64,000 nucleotides of DNA from Uruburuella testudinis (GCF_022870865.1 NZ_CP091508.1:2232001-2296000); one strand, 5' to 3'. Shown: positions 40,839 to 52,676, counted from the stretch's first letter. Made by a program: numbers and translations. Notes: generated by a model from the sequence alone, not told the origin.

Positions 40839-40876
40839 AGGCCGTCTGAAACCACATACAGCGTTTCAGACGGCCT
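40839..40876. terminator. Inverted DUS hairpin
   Basis: AGGCCGTCTGAAAC pairs with GTTTCAGACGGCCT, downstream of the minus-strand mpl gene. Confidence 0.85.
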
Positions 40877-40910
40877 CTTAATGAATGATTAAACATTACC
40901 GGCAAGCGGA

Positions 40911-42287
40911 TTATTGGAGTGCATGCAATAATTTTTCATGAATGCCGCCAAACCCACCGTTACTCATCACCAAAATATGGTCGCCGTTTGCGGCCGACTC
41001 GGCAATGGTGCGCACAAAGCTGTCAAAATCTTTGCCGACATGCAATTTGCCGCCCAAAGGCGCCAGCGCTTCGGCCACATCCCAATCCACACCGCCGGCA
41101 TAACAGAACACTTCATCGGCATCTGCCAAACTCTGCGGCAGGGCGGCTTTCATGGTGCCGAGTTTCATGGTATTGGAGCGCGGCTCCAACACCGCCAAAA
41201 TGCGGGCAGCGCCCACTTTTTGGCGCAGCCCTGCCACAGTGGTGGCAATGGCGGTAGGATGGTGGGCGAAATCGTCATATACGGTAATGCCGTTGATTTT
41301 GCCTTTGGTTTCCATGCGGCGTTTCACATTTTTAAATGCGCCCAACGCCTCGCACGCAGTGGCAATATTCACGCCCACATGTCGTGCGGCAGCAATAACG
41401 GCCAAGGCATTCATGCGGTTGTGGCCGCCGATAAGATCCCATGCCACATGCCCGACTTGGATGCCGTTGAGCATAACATCAAATGAGCCGTCGGCAGCCA
41501 CACCCGCCACCTGCCAGCCGTCGCTGTTGCCGAAAAATTCCACCGGTGTCCAGCAGCCTTGGTCTAAGGTATCGCGCAAACTTTGTTCGGTGCCGTTGCT
41601 GATGATCAGGCCTTCGCCGGGTATAGCGCGCACCAAATGGTGAAATTGGGTTTGAATGGCCGCCAAATCGGCAAAAATATCGGCATGGTCGAATTCGAGA
41701 TTATTGAGTATGCAGGTGCGTGGGCGGTAATGCACGAATTTGCTGCGCTTATCGAAAAAGGCCGTATCGTATTCATCGGCCTCAATCACAAAAAACGGCG
41801 ATTGGCTGTGGGCATCTTGGCGCGGGGTTTGCGGCAAGCGCGCTGATACGCTGAAATTCTGCGGCACGCCGCCAATCAGAAAACCCGGTGCCAAACCGGC
41901 ATATTCCAACACCCATGCCAACATGCTGGCGGTGGTGGTTTTACCGTGCGTGCCCGCCACAGCCAGCACCCAACGGCTGTGCAATACGTTTTCCGCCAAC
42001 CATTGCGGCCCCGAAATATAGGGCAGGCCGCGATTTAAAACTGCCTCAACCACCGCCATGCCGCGCTTGGCCACGTTGCCGATCACATACACATCGGCCT
42101 GAAACGCATCCAATTGCTCGGCATCAAAACCTTCATGCACGTCAATGCCGAGCGCTTCAAGCTGAGTGCTCATCGGCGGATACATTTTGGCATCGCAACC
42201 GCTTACTTTAAAGCCGGCCTCTTGAGCAATCGCCGCCACACCGCCCATAAAAGTGCCGCCGATGCCGATAATGTGGATGTGTTTCAT
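40911..42287 (-). CDS. mpl: Murein peptide ligase Mpl
   Basis: The 458-residue Mur-ligase family member attaches the recovered tripeptide L-Ala-gamma-D-Glu-meso-DAP to UDP-MurNAc for cell-wall recycling. 'KHIHIIGIGGTFMGGVAAIAQEAGFKVSGCD' starts the N-terminal Rossmann domain. The ATP loop is 'AGTHGKTTTASMLAW' and the Mur-ligase body includes 'NNLEFDHADIF', 'GGHNRMNALAVIAAA' and 'YDDFAHHPTAIATT'. 'GTFMGG' instead of the MurC GxSGSG form separates it from MurC. The ATG at 42287 is chosen; only a TTG lies further upstream. Confidence 0.93.
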   Translation of the reverse strand: MKHIHIIGIGGTFMGGVAAIAQEAGFKVSGCDAKMYPPMSTQLEALGIDVHEGFDAEQLDAFQADVYVIGNVAKRGMAVVEAVLNRGLPYISGPQWLAENVLHSRWVLAVAGTHGKTTTASMLAWVLEYAGLAPGFLIGGVPQNFSVSARLPQTPRQDAHSQSPFFVIEADEYDTAFFDKRSKFVHYRPRTCILNNLEFDHADIFADLAAIQTQFHHLVRAIPGEGLIISNGTEQSLRDTLDQGCWTPVEFFGNSDGWQVAGVAADGSFDVMLNGIQVGHVAWDLIGGHNRMNALAVIAAARHVGVNIATACEALGAFKNVKRRMETKGKINGITVYDDFAHHPTAIATTVAGLRQKVGAARILAVLEPRSNTMKLGTMKAALPQSLADADEVFCYAGGVDWDVAEALAPLGGKLHVGKDFDSFVRTIAESAANGDHILVMSNGGFGGIHEKLLHALQ

Positions 42288-42337
42288 GTTGTGTGTTTGG
42301 TTCGTCAAAACAAAACGGCATTATAGCCGAATATAAA

Positions 42338-42379
42338 CAGGCCGTCTGAAACCGGTAGCAATGCTTTCAGACGGCCTGT
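42338..42379. terminator. Inverted DUS hairpin
   Basis: CAGGCCGTCTGAAA pairs with CTTTCAGACGGCCTG in the gap between brnQ and mpl. Confidence 0.85.
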
Positions 42380-42395
42380 CGATTATATTGACCGA

Positions 42396-43739
42396 TCAGG
42401 CTTTTTTCTTGCTGGCAACATTCAAAATACAGCCCAGAATAAAACCTGCCGAAGCCGGCACCAACCAGCCCAGGCCGATATTGTATAACGGCAGGCTGTT
42501 GTTGATGGCCGCGGCGGTGGCTTCGCTGAAGCCGAATGCGGTTTTATATGCATCCAGCAAGCCCACAACCAGCGTGGCGAAAATAGTGCATACATAAACC
42601 AAACGGCTGCCGCCGAAAAATTTATCTAAAAAGGCCAGCAAAATAATCACCACGGTGAGCGGATACAGCAGCATCAGCATCGGAATCGAAAAGCTGATAA
42701 TGCCGGCCAAACCTTTGTTGGCCAATGCGCAGGAAATCAGCGTGAAGATAATGGCAAAGTTGCGGTAAGACACGCGCGGCCAGATGCGGTTGAAATATTC
42801 GGCACATGAAGTAATCAAGCCCACCGAAGTGGTTAGGCAGGCCAAAAACACAATGGCCGCCAGCAGCACATTGCCGCCGATACCGAAATAATGCTGCGCC
42901 GTTTGCGACAACACCGCCGCACCGGTATCCAAAATACCGAACAGGCTCACACTGCTGGCGCCCATGTAGGCAATCAGCGCATACACCACCGCCAGACACA
43001 CCGCTGCCAATATGCCTGCACGAATGGTCAGGCCGGTCAGCGTTTTTGTGTCGCTCACGCCGCGGGCGCGAATGGCATCAATCACAATAATGGCAAACAC
43101 CAATGAAGCCAGCGCATCCATGGTGTTGTAGCCTTCAAGAAAGCCTTTTACCAGCGGCTGCGTCACAAACTCAGCTTGCGCAGGCTGCAACGCACCCATC
43201 GGCGACAACACCGCCGCGCCGACCAGCACCGCGATGCACAACAGCAACATCGGGGTCAGCACCTTGCCGATGCGGTCGATCAATTTACCCGGCGACATTG
43301 CCAGCCAATACGAAATGGCAAAAAACACCAAGCTGAAGATGGCCAATGCCCATGATTTCTGCGCGGCAGCCTCCGCCCCCAAAAACGGCACAATACCGAT
43401 TTCAAAAGACACCGTGGCGGTGCGCGGAATCGCAAACAGCGGGCCGATCGACAAATACAGCAATACAGCAAACAACACGCCGTATAAAGGGGTTACCCGC
43501 GAAGCCAGCTCTTGCACATCGCGCGAACCGGAATAGCCGATAGCCGCCACACCCAAAAGCGGCAAGCCTGCACCGGTCAGCATAAAGCCCAGCATGGCCG
43601 ATACGATATTGTCGCCCGCCTGCTGGCCCATGGCCGCCGGGAAAATCAGGTTCCCCGCGCCGAAAAACAAAGCAAACAGCATCAGGCCGGTGGCCCAAAA
43701 CAGCGATTTTTGTGTGGACGGATGAGCGGAAGTCGTCAT
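42396..43739 (-). CDS. brnQ: Branched-chain amino-acid carrier BrnQ
   Basis: The 447-residue inner-membrane protein has about 12 hydrophobic helices and belongs to the LIVCS family of Na+- or H+-coupled leucine, isoleucine and valine symporters. The opening 'FWATGLMLFALFFGAGNLIFPAAMGQQAG' is the family signature; others are 'ATVSFEIGIVPFLG' and 'TSVGLITSCAEYFNRIWP'. The start at 43739 lies nine bases after AAAGG; a Met two codons earlier is possible. Mpl follows on the same strand behind a DUS terminator. Confidence 0.92.
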   Translation of the reverse strand: MTTSAHPSTQKSLFWATGLMLFALFFGAGNLIFPAAMGQQAGDNIVSAMLGFMLTGAGLPLLGVAAIGYSGSRDVQELASRVTPLYGVLFAVLLYLSIGPLFAIPRTATVSFEIGIVPFLGAEAAAQKSWALAIFSLVFFAISYWLAMSPGKLIDRIGKVLTPMLLLCIAVLVGAAVLSPMGALQPAQAEFVTQPLVKGFLEGYNTMDALASLVFAIIVIDAIRARGVSDTKTLTGLTIRAGILAAVCLAVVYALIAYMGASSVSLFGILDTGAAVLSQTAQHYFGIGGNVLLAAIVFLACLTTSVGLITSCAEYFNRIWPRVSYRNFAIIFTLISCALANKGLAGIISFSIPMLMLLYPLTVVIILLAFLDKFFGGSRLVYVCTIFATLVVGLLDAYKTAFGFSEATAAAINNSLPLYNIGLGWLVPASAGFILGCILNVASKKKA

Positions 43740-43985
43740 GCGCATACCTTTTTGTTGGTTTTATTAAACAAATGCCGCAGTTGTGCCGAAAATCAGGCCA
43801 ACACAGCCGGCAACAGAAACTTTCGGCCTTTGGCCGCAGCCTCTAGATTACCGTTTCAAGCGATGAAATATAGCAGATTTTTTACTGCCGTTGACAGTTT
43901 CTTTACTTTGACAGCTGAAGGCCTTAACTTCTGCATGACAATACGAGCATTAAACCAATGATTTAATGTGAAAAGAAAGATTTAC

Positions 43986-44137
43986 ACCCATTCAAAAAAA
44001 GTAAGCGGACAAGACGGCGGGGTCGAAGACAGCACACACGTACGGGGTCGGTTGACTTGGCGCTTCAGCGCCTTAGCGACCCCGGTCCTCTTCGAGCACA
44101 GACAAGCCAGCGCCGTTAGCTCATTTTTGTGAATGGC
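43986..44137 (+). repeat. Dispersed repeat C, long copy
   Basis: ACCCATTCAAAAAAAGTAAGCGG at the left and TAGCTCATTTTTGTGAATGG at the right, with GGCGCTTCAGCGCC and CGGTCCTCTTCGAGC inside, matching the copy at 40417. The rest of the gap 43740-43985 shows no feature I can name. Confidence 0.8.
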
Positions 44138-44138
44138 A

Positions 44139-44936
44139 TCAGACGGCCTCATCGGCCAGCCATACCATGCTCACCATGCGCCCGGTTTGGCCGTCGCGGC
44201 GATACGAAAAAAAGCTGTCCCGTTCCAATACCGTACAACGCGTACCGCCGTAAATCTGCGTGACCCCTTCGCGCCTCAGCAGCAAACGCGCCAATGCATA
44301 AATATCAGCCAGATATTTGCCGGCGCCAATCGGCTCGAATGCCGCTTCGGCTTGCGGCAGCGGGCGGCAAAAGGCATCATAAACATCTTGCCCGACTTCA
44401 AACGCATCCGGCCCGATAGCCGGCCCGAAATAGGCCATGATTTCCGATGCAGGCACGCCCATGGCCGATATCGTATTTTGCAGCACGCCGCCGGCCAACC
44501 CCCGCCAGCCCGCATGAGCCGCACCCACCACGGTGCCGGCATTGTCACAAAACAACACCGGCAGACAATCGGCAGTCATCACTGCACAAGCCGCCAAACC
44601 GCTGTCATCAACGCTGGCATCCGCATCCAAAGGCTCCGTCAGGCTGTCGCACGCCCGTACCACATCCGCACTGTGCGTCTGGTTCAAATAAGCCACCGGC
44701 ACGCCTGTCTGCTTTGCGACAATGGCACGATTGTGTGCCACCAGCTCGGGCTTGTCCCCCACATGCATACCGACATTCATCGCGGCAAACGCTTTCTCTT
44801 CACTAACACCGCCCTTGCGGGTGCTGATTAAGGTTTTGACATTGGCCGGTGCCGGCCAATCGGCAGATAAAAATGGCGATACATCTTGGCTCAGGCCGAT
44901 GGCTGCGTTTAAATTCAAATTAAGTGTTTGGCTCAT
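44139..44936 (-). CDS. pgeF: Peptidoglycan editing factor PgeF / YfiH (LACC1-family) protein
   Basis: The 265-residue protein belongs to the DUF152/Cu-oxidase_4 family. Conserved parts are 'ISTRKGGVS', 'YLNQTHSADVV' (His), 'VMTADCLPVLF' (Cys) and 'GAAHAGWRGLAGGVL' (His), the metal-site residues. E. coli YfiH corrects misincorporated amino acids in peptidoglycan precursors, and human LACC1 is a relative with purine nucleoside activity. The start at 44936 is six bases after AAGGA. The TGA stop is part of the DUS that follows (GCCGTCTGA), so the protein ends '...DEAV'. Confidence 0.9.
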   Translation of the reverse strand: MSQTLNLNLNAAIGLSQDVSPFLSADWPAPANVKTLISTRKGGVSEEKAFAAMNVGMHVGDKPELVAHNRAIVAKQTGVPVAYLNQTHSADVVRACDSLTEPLDADASVDDSGLAACAVMTADCLPVLFCDNAGTVVGAAHAGWRGLAGGVLQNTISAMGVPASEIMAYFGPAIGPDAFEVGQDVYDAFCRPLPQAEAAFEPIGAGKYLADIYALARLLLRREGVTQIYGGTRCTVLERDSFFSYRRDGQTGRMVSMVWLADEAV

Positions 44937-45172
44937 GCCCATTCCTTTTTTCAGACGGCCTTTTTTTCAGACGGCCAATGATATTCTGAAGTGATTTTTA
45001 TGCCACAGACACAGGCTTCAACGTAAAACCGGCGCAATACAGCACCTCAAAACATGAGCGCTGTTGAAACTGCTATCGCTGATTCAGCTAGAATCATCAT
45101 ACGAGGCGGCAAGCCGAAACCAGTACAAGGAGTGCGGCAAGACAGCTCAGTAGGATAATTTCAGTTGAACGG
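44937..45172. other. Gap with paired direct DUS and unassigned DNA
   Basis: Two uptake sequences in the same direction (TTCAGACGGCC at 44950 and 44968) sit just upstream of pgeF. The following 200 bp contains no recognisable gene or repeat. Confidence 0.55.
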
Positions 45173-45337
45173 CTAGGGTGTCCTGACAATTCGTTTATGG
45201 AGGGATTTTTGTTCCCGGAAATGCAAGCGCAAGGCAAAAACGCAGCAAGATTGGACATTTTTCGAGGCTTTTTAACGCAGCAGGTGTGCTTTTAGCACCA
45301 AAAAGATGATGACATATGACACATCAGGACACCCTAG
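45173..45337 (+). repeat. Dispersed repeat A, full copy
   Basis: CTAGGGTGTCCTGACAATTCG and CATCAGGACACCCTAG with both CTAG ends intact, 165 bp, directly downstream of the rluD stop. Confidence 0.92.
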
Positions 45338-45351
45338 ACAATCATTTACGT

Positions 45352-46473
45352 TCAATCACGCACATACATCACCTCCACATCATAATCATCATCGTCCCAA
45401 TCGTCGTCGTCACCGCCGCCCACTTTGTCCTGCCATTCCACTTCGTTGCTTAACGAGGAATCCAGCCCGGCCTCTAAACGTAAAACTGATAATAAATGAT
45501 ACATATCGGCCGGAATCGGCGCTTCAAACGCTACGGCTTCCCCGCTTTGCGGATGCACAAAGCTCAAACGGTAAGCATGCAGCGCCTGCCGCGCCAATCC
45601 TTTTACCGCTTCTTTTACTGCATCAGAACAGGCATGGCGCGGGTTGCCGTATACCGGGTCTGCCGCCAACGGATGATTGGCTTCACGCATATGCACACGG
45701 ATTTGATGGGTGCGCCCTGTTTCCAGCGCACACTCGATATAACTGTGCGCCAAATAACGCTCCAGCACCTTTACATGAGTGACCGCAGGCTTACCACCGA
45801 ATTTTACCACTGCCATTTTCAAACGGTTATGCGGATCTCGGCCGATCAAGGTATCGATTTTGCCGTCAAACGGCACAATTCCATTGGCAATCGCACGATA
45901 AATCCGCTTAACCGTGCGTGCCTGAAGCTGCTGTACCAAATGATTTTGCGCCGGTAAGTTTTTGGCCACCACCATCAAGCCGCTGGTTTCTTTATCCAAA
46001 CGATGTACAATACCCGCTCGCGGCACCTGGCTCAAAGCCGGACAATGAGCCAGCAGACCATTAAGCAGCGTACCCGTCCAATTGCCGGCCGCCGGATGAA
46101 CGACCAATCCGGCCGGCTTGTTGAGCACAATAACCGTATCGTCTTCGTAAACAATGTCCAAGTCCATCGTTTCGGGCGTAAAAGCCAGATTTTCTTCGCT
46201 CTGCCGCACGGTGACACACAAATCCTCACCGCCGATAACTTTGTCTTTCGGCTGCGCAGGTTTATCATTCACCAACACCGCCCCCTCTTTAATCCAACCG
46301 GTCAGGCGGCTGCGGGAATAATCAGGCAACAATTTTGCCAGCGCCGCATCCAAGCGCATACCTGCCAAATCAACAGGAACAGTTAAATTTATGCAACTTT
46401 CTGCATTAAGGACTGCCGAAAACTCCAAATCATCGTTATAATCAGCAGCATTGTCAAAGGAAGTGTTTTGCAT
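45352..46473 (-). CDS. rluD: 23S rRNA pseudouridine synthase RluD
   Basis: The 373-residue protein modifies helix 69 uridines (1911, 1915 and 1917 in E. coli numbering) of 23S rRNA. It has an S4 domain ('MRLDAALAKLLPDYSRSRLTGWIKEGAVLVND') and the RluA-type catalytic motif HRLDKETSGL with the catalytic Asp, then 'GRTHQIRVHM'. A strongly acidic tail (GGGDDDDWDDDDYD) ends the protein. The ATG at 46473 overlaps, on the opposite strand, the ATG of bamD (shared CATG). A longer frame from 46560 is open but has no ATG. Confidence 0.9.
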   Translation of the reverse strand: MQNTSFDNAADYNDDLEFSAVLNAESCINLTVPVDLAGMRLDAALAKLLPDYSRSRLTGWIKEGAVLVNDKPAQPKDKVIGGEDLCVTVRQSEENLAFTPETMDLDIVYEDDTVIVLNKPAGLVVHPAAGNWTGTLLNGLLAHCPALSQVPRAGIVHRLDKETSGLMVVAKNLPAQNHLVQQLQARTVKRIYRAIANGIVPFDGKIDTLIGRDPHNRLKMAVVKFGGKPAVTHVKVLERYLAHSYIECALETGRTHQIRVHMREANHPLAADPVYGNPRHACSDAVKEAVKGLARQALHAYRLSFVHPQSGEAVAFEAPIPADMYHLLSVLRLEAGLDSSLSNEVEWQDKVGGGDDDDWDDDDYDVEVMYVRD

Positions 46474-47275
46474 GAAAAAAATTCTTTTAGTAGTAACCTT
46501 AGGTTTCGCCCTGAGCGGTTGTGCCAACACCGGCACCGTCGATAAAGACGCCCAAATCACCCAAGATTGGACAGTGGACCGTCTCTACACCGAAGCGCAA
46601 GACGAATTAAACAGCAACAATTATACGCGAGCCATCAAGTTATACGAAATATTGGAATCACGGTTCCCCAACGGCCGCCACGCGCAACAAGCCCAACTGG
46701 ATACCGCTTATGCTTACTATAAAGATGACGAGCCGGAAAAAGCCTTGGCTGCAATCGAGCGGTTCCAACGCATTTACCCGCAACACCCGAATATGGATTA
46801 TGCCCTATACCTGAAAGGCTTGGTATTGTTTAATGAAGACCAGTCATTCTTAAACAAACTGGCTTCGCAAGACTGGTCCGACCGCGACCCTAAAGCCAAC
46901 CGTGACGCTTATCATGCATTTGCCCAATTGGTGGAACGCTACCCCGACAGCCGCTATGCACCGGATGCCAGCGAACGCATGGCCAAACTTGTTGATGCTT
47001 TGGGCGGCAATGAAATCGCCGTTGCCCGCTACTATATCAATCGCGGCGCCTATCTCGCAGCAGCCAACCGCGCACAAAAAGTGGTCGAACAATATCAAAA
47101 CACCCGCTTTGTGGAAGAAGCTCTGGCCATTATGGAGTTATCATACACCCGTATGAACAAACCGCAATTGGCCGAAGATACCCGTCGCATTCTGGCGCAA
47201 AACTTCCCCAACAGCCCATATCTCCAAAAACCGTGGCAAGCCAACAGCATGCCTTGGTGGCGCTACTGGAAATAA
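46472..47275 (+). CDS. bamD: Outer-membrane assembly lipoprotein BamD (ComL)
   Basis: The 267-residue lipoprotein has lipobox LSGC (Cys17) followed by tetratricopeptide repeats ('LYTEAQDELNSNNYTRAIKLYEILESRFPNGRHAQQAQLDTAYAYYK' and successors). It is an essential part of the BAM complex that inserts beta-barrel proteins into the outer membrane. It was first described as ComL in Neisseria gonorrhoeae because of its effect on competence. Ends 'PWWRYWK'. AAAGGAAG precedes the ATG. Its start codon overlaps that of divergent rluD. Confidence 0.95.
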   Translation: MKKILLVVTLGFALSGCANTGTVDKDAQITQDWTVDRLYTEAQDELNSNNYTRAIKLYEILESRFPNGRHAQQAQLDTAYAYYKDDEPEKALAAIERFQRIYPQHPNMDYALYLKGLVLFNEDQSFLNKLASQDWSDRDPKANRDAYHAFAQLVERYPDSRYAPDASERMAKLVDALGGNEIAVARYYINRGAYLAAANRAQKVVEQYQNTRFVEEALAIMELSYTRMNKPQLAEDTRRILAQNFPNSPYLQKPWQANSMPWWRYWK

Positions 47276-47291
47276 AATAGCAATTTAAGGT

Positions 47292-47328
47292 TAGGCCGTC
47301 TGAAACTGAATCAGTTTCAGACGGCCTT
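47292..47328. terminator. Inverted DUS hairpin
   Basis: TAGGCCGTCTGAAACTGA and TCAGTTTCAGACGGCCTT form a long-armed hairpin 17 bp behind the bamD stop. Confidence 0.9.
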
Positions 47329-47356
47329 TGGCTTTATTTTTACATAGTCGAAGAAA

Positions 47357-47896
47357 TTAAAAACTGTCACAAATCCACAAGAAATAGAAAAACAGCGTAT
47401 CCAGACAATCTATCCTCCAATCTTTCCGTTTCCGCTTAATCCAAGCCCAAGTTTGCTCAATCGGATTTAGGTCGGGGCTGTAGGGAGGCAGCCAAAGAAT
47501 CGTATGCCCCGCTTTTTCAATCAAGTCTTGAATATCCTGTCTTTTATGAAATGTGGCATTATCCATCACGATCACGCTGCTTGGGGGCAGTTCTGGCAGC
47601 AGTAGCATTTCAACCCAGTGATGGAAAACGGTACTGTCAATGCTGCAATTATAAAGACCTACCGAAAATAATCGGTTATCGTGAATCGCGCCAATAGCAT
47701 TGGTGGTGTTTTTCAATTGCCGGTTGTCAGTGCCGTAACACTTTTCGCCTTTCGTTGCGTATCCATAGGGACGGTAATCGTTGGATTTGAAGCCACTTTC
47801 GTCAAGATAGATAATCGGTCTGCCATCTTGTTCGTAACGTGCGCGTTGCTTACTGAAACAACGGCGTTTTGCTTTATCAGCCCGAGGATGTTTCAA
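47357..47896 (-). CDS. IS630-family transposase, catalytic part
   Basis: The 179-codon frame carries the DDE catalytic core: 'IIYLDESGFKSNDYRPYGYA', 'SVIVMDNATFHKR' and 'LPPYSPDLNPIEQTWAWIK'. It is in another frame from the N-terminal part, and a ribosome would reach it by -1 slippage on A8 (47901-47908). A TTG at 47896 is the first candidate start in its own frame but has little support. Confidence 0.9.
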   Translation of the reverse strand: MKHPRADKAKRRCFSKQRARYEQDGRPIIYLDESGFKSNDYRPYGYATKGEKCYGTDNRQLKNTTNAIGAIHDNRLFSVGLYNCSIDSTVFHHWVEMLLLPELPPSSVIVMDNATFHKRQDIQDLIEKAGHTILWLPPYSPDLNPIEQTWAWIKRKRKDWRIDCLDTLFFYFLWICDSF

Positions 47897-48194
47897 GGTC
47901 TTTTTTTTGAGTCATCTTCAACCGTTTCAATGCAATGCCGATTGCCCGTTGCGTGCAGTTAAAGCGGACGGCTCTCTCTCTTTGATAATGGTCGGGATAC
48001 TGCGCTACATCTTGGCGTAACTTTTCCATATCGATTTTGGAGTGACGGGTGGTTACTATTTTTCGCTCCGGCTGCTTCTTCCAGTTTTGTATGGTGCTTT
48101 TACTGATGTTGAATTCAGCGGCTAAAGCTCGATAGGTTTCACCTGATTCGAGCTTTGCTAATATCATTTGTCGATAATCTTTTGAGTAGGCCAT
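47877..48194 (-). CDS. IS630-family transposase, DNA-binding part
   Basis: The 105-residue frame has a helix-turn-helix ('YRALAAEFNISKSTIQNWKKQPER') and a second helix-turn-helix-like part ending 'ALKRLKMTQKKDLETSSG'. The A8 run that encodes QKK lies at its 3' end, where a frame change joins it to the catalytic part. Confidence 0.9.
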   Translation of the reverse strand: MAYSKDYRQMILAKLESGETYRALAAEFNISKSTIQNWKKQPERKIVTTRHSKIDMEKLRQDVAQYPDHYQRERAVRFNCTQRAIGIALKRLKMTQKKDLETSSG

Positions 48195-48234
48195 GGTTTT
48201 TCTATTGTACTAGTTTTGTTTTTCTTTGACTATA

Positions 48235-48658
48235 TTAAGGCCGTCTGAAACATTCAAACAACCTTAGTAAAGCCCCTTAATAACAGCAAACCGCAGCCAA
48301 AGCTCCCCCCCGCAATAAGCAGATTACTATCGAAGCCACTTCCTGATATTCCTGTCTAATCGTGCCCATTCCACCAACACCAAACCATCAGCAGCTATCC
48401 GACATGCAGGCTGCAGCCCGATGCAGTAAAAGCCTTCAAGACACTTTCAGACGGCATCGTTCAAGCAACGGAGCCGGTTTAACCGCGGTTTGAATAAATG
48501 GTATCAAACGTATCGCAATCATTGAAACGAAATAAGCCAAGGTGCCGCGGCAGCAACCCGGCGGGCACCGCCGCCAACACCCGGTATTGTGCAGCCGCCA
48601 TTCCCCCCTAAAGCAAAGGCCGCCCGAACGGGCAGCCTTCAAACAGCTAAACGCAGCA
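48235..48658. other. Gap between IS630 element and comE
   Basis: It starts with a decayed inverted DUS (AGGCCGTCTGAAACATTCAAACAACCTTA) and has a single ATGCCGTCTGAA on the minus strand at 48447. No convincing gene was found; the minus-strand frame at 48436-48720 is arginine-rich and overlaps comE, so it is a shadow. Confidence 0.6.
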
Positions 48659-48949
48659 TCACGGCTTCTTAAGCGCAGGCTTGGCCTTCTTCGCCGCCGC
48701 CCCCGATACCGAAGCCTCATCCTTCAGACGGTTGTAAATACCGTCTCCGATCCCCTTCACGTTCTTCAGCTCCTCCACACTTTTGAAGTTGCCGTTGCGG
48801 CTGCGGTACTCTACAATCGCCGCCGCTTTCGAGGGGCCGATGCCCGGCAGGGCTTTGAGCTCTTCTTCCCCGGCGGTGTTGATGTTGACCGCCGCCAGCG
48901 AGAAGCCGGTGCTTATCAGCGCCAGTGCGCCCCAAATCAGTTTTTTCAT
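48659..48949 (-). CDS. comE: Competence DNA-binding protein ComE (ComEA-like)
   Basis: The 96-residue protein has a Sec signal peptide (about 19 residues) and a helix-hairpin-helix DNA-binding domain ('VNINTAGEEELKALPGIGPSKAAAIVEYRSRNGNFKSVEELKNVKGIGDGIYNRL'). A lysine- and alanine-rich tail follows. In Neisseria gonorrhoeae identical comE copies lie downstream of each rRNA operon and act in the periplasm in transformation (Chen and Gotschlich, as remembered). The position here, downstream of 5S on the same strand, fits exactly. More copies probably exist elsewhere in this genome. Confidence 0.93.
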   Translation of the reverse strand: MKKLIWGALALISTGFSLAAVNINTAGEEELKALPGIGPSKAAAIVEYRSRNGNFKSVEELKNVKGIGDGIYNRLKDEASVSGAAAKKAKPALKKP

Positions 48950-49155
48950 ATTGTTTTCCTTCGTAATGTTGTTCGGCCTTCACCGGCAGCCTCTGCTGCA
49001 TGCCGGCATTTGTTTATGATAAGGGTATTTTTTGATGCGTTCAAATATTTTTACTGCATTAACGGTTATGTGCCCGAATATTGCGCCGGTTTGTCGCAAT
49101 CGGGCAACAGCAAGAGCTGCTGGGGCCGTCTGCCCGCCAACCATCCACAGAATAA

Positions 49156-49183
49156 AGCCCCGATACGTTTCCGTATCGGGGCT
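49156..49183 (-). terminator. rRNA operon terminator
   Basis: AGCCCCGATACG and CGTATCGGGGCT form a 12-bp GC-rich hairpin just beyond the 5S gene, with TTTATT on the downstream (minus-strand) side. It separates the rRNA operon from comE. Confidence 0.88.
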
Positions 49184-49195
49184 CTTGAATGGGTG

Positions 49196-49307
49196 TCTGG
49201 CAGTGACCTACTTTCACATGGGTATCCACACTATCATCGGCGCTGAGTCGTTTCACGGTCCTGTTCGGGATGGGAAGGCGTGGGACCAACTCGCTATGGC
49301 CGCCAGA
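49196..49307 (-). rRNA. rrf: 5S ribosomal RNA
   Basis: The complement reads TCTGGCGGCCATAGCGAGTT, then CCGAACACGACC-like 'TCCCGAACAGGACCG' and closes with a TGCCAGA stem, so the terminal helix pairs. Length is about 112 nt. Ends are approximate by a few bases. Confidence 0.93.
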
Positions 49308-49493
49308 CTTAAACTGTACAAATTGCTAAAGCCGTCGCAACATGGTCTCCCATCTTGCTTTATCAACATGAACCGGGGCGCGCTCTGGGCGCTGCGCCCG
49401 CTTCCAACAAGGGTAATGTGTATCGCATGTCCGTACTGCTGTACGGCTCATGACTTCAGTAAGCTTTATCATCATTCGAAGTTCTTCAAATGA

Positions 49494-52390
<2,897 letters not shown>

Positions 52391-52676
52391 ATCATTTCAA
52401 GAACCTCATTGACTTCGCCCAACCTCCCGTTGACTAGGGGACCGGACTTGAGGTGCCTACTTTGATAAAGCTTACTGCTTTGTTGTGTGATTCACTCTGC
52501 CTTTTGTGTTTCAGAGTGAATCCGATACAATCATCACCCAAATTTTTGTGCTCCGATTGCTGCTGGGCTGTCGCCGGATATACCGGCTCTGCTTTTGCTG
52601 AAACGCATTCCGTTGCAACGGTTTGCGCTTCCAATCGAAACAACATTGTCTTTGTTTGTTGATTTCGGCTTTCCAA

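Larger units (their letters stand above)
40341..40910. other. Gene-free stretch made of repeats
   Basis: No coding region is supported. It holds repeat C (40417-40573 and a half copy at 40762-40803), repeat B inverted (40620-40745), and inverted DUS hairpins at 40584-40620 and 40839-40876. Confidence 0.7.
47343..48234 (-). mobile_element. IS630-family insertion sequence
   Basis: About 890 bp. The ends CATAGTCGAAGAAATTAAAA and (complement of the right end) ATAGTCAAAGAAAAACAAAA are related inverted repeats. A TA dinucleotide borders each side, consistent with the TA target of IS630/mariner elements. It contains two overlapping frames linked by an A8 run. It lies between bamD and the comE/rRNA region. 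Confidence 0.88.

Noticed and set aside
43986..44137. Possible tRNA or structured RNA in repeat C
   Set aside because: The GGCGCTTCAGCGCC hairpin is present but there is no cloverleaf or CCA end, and copies at other sites are truncated.
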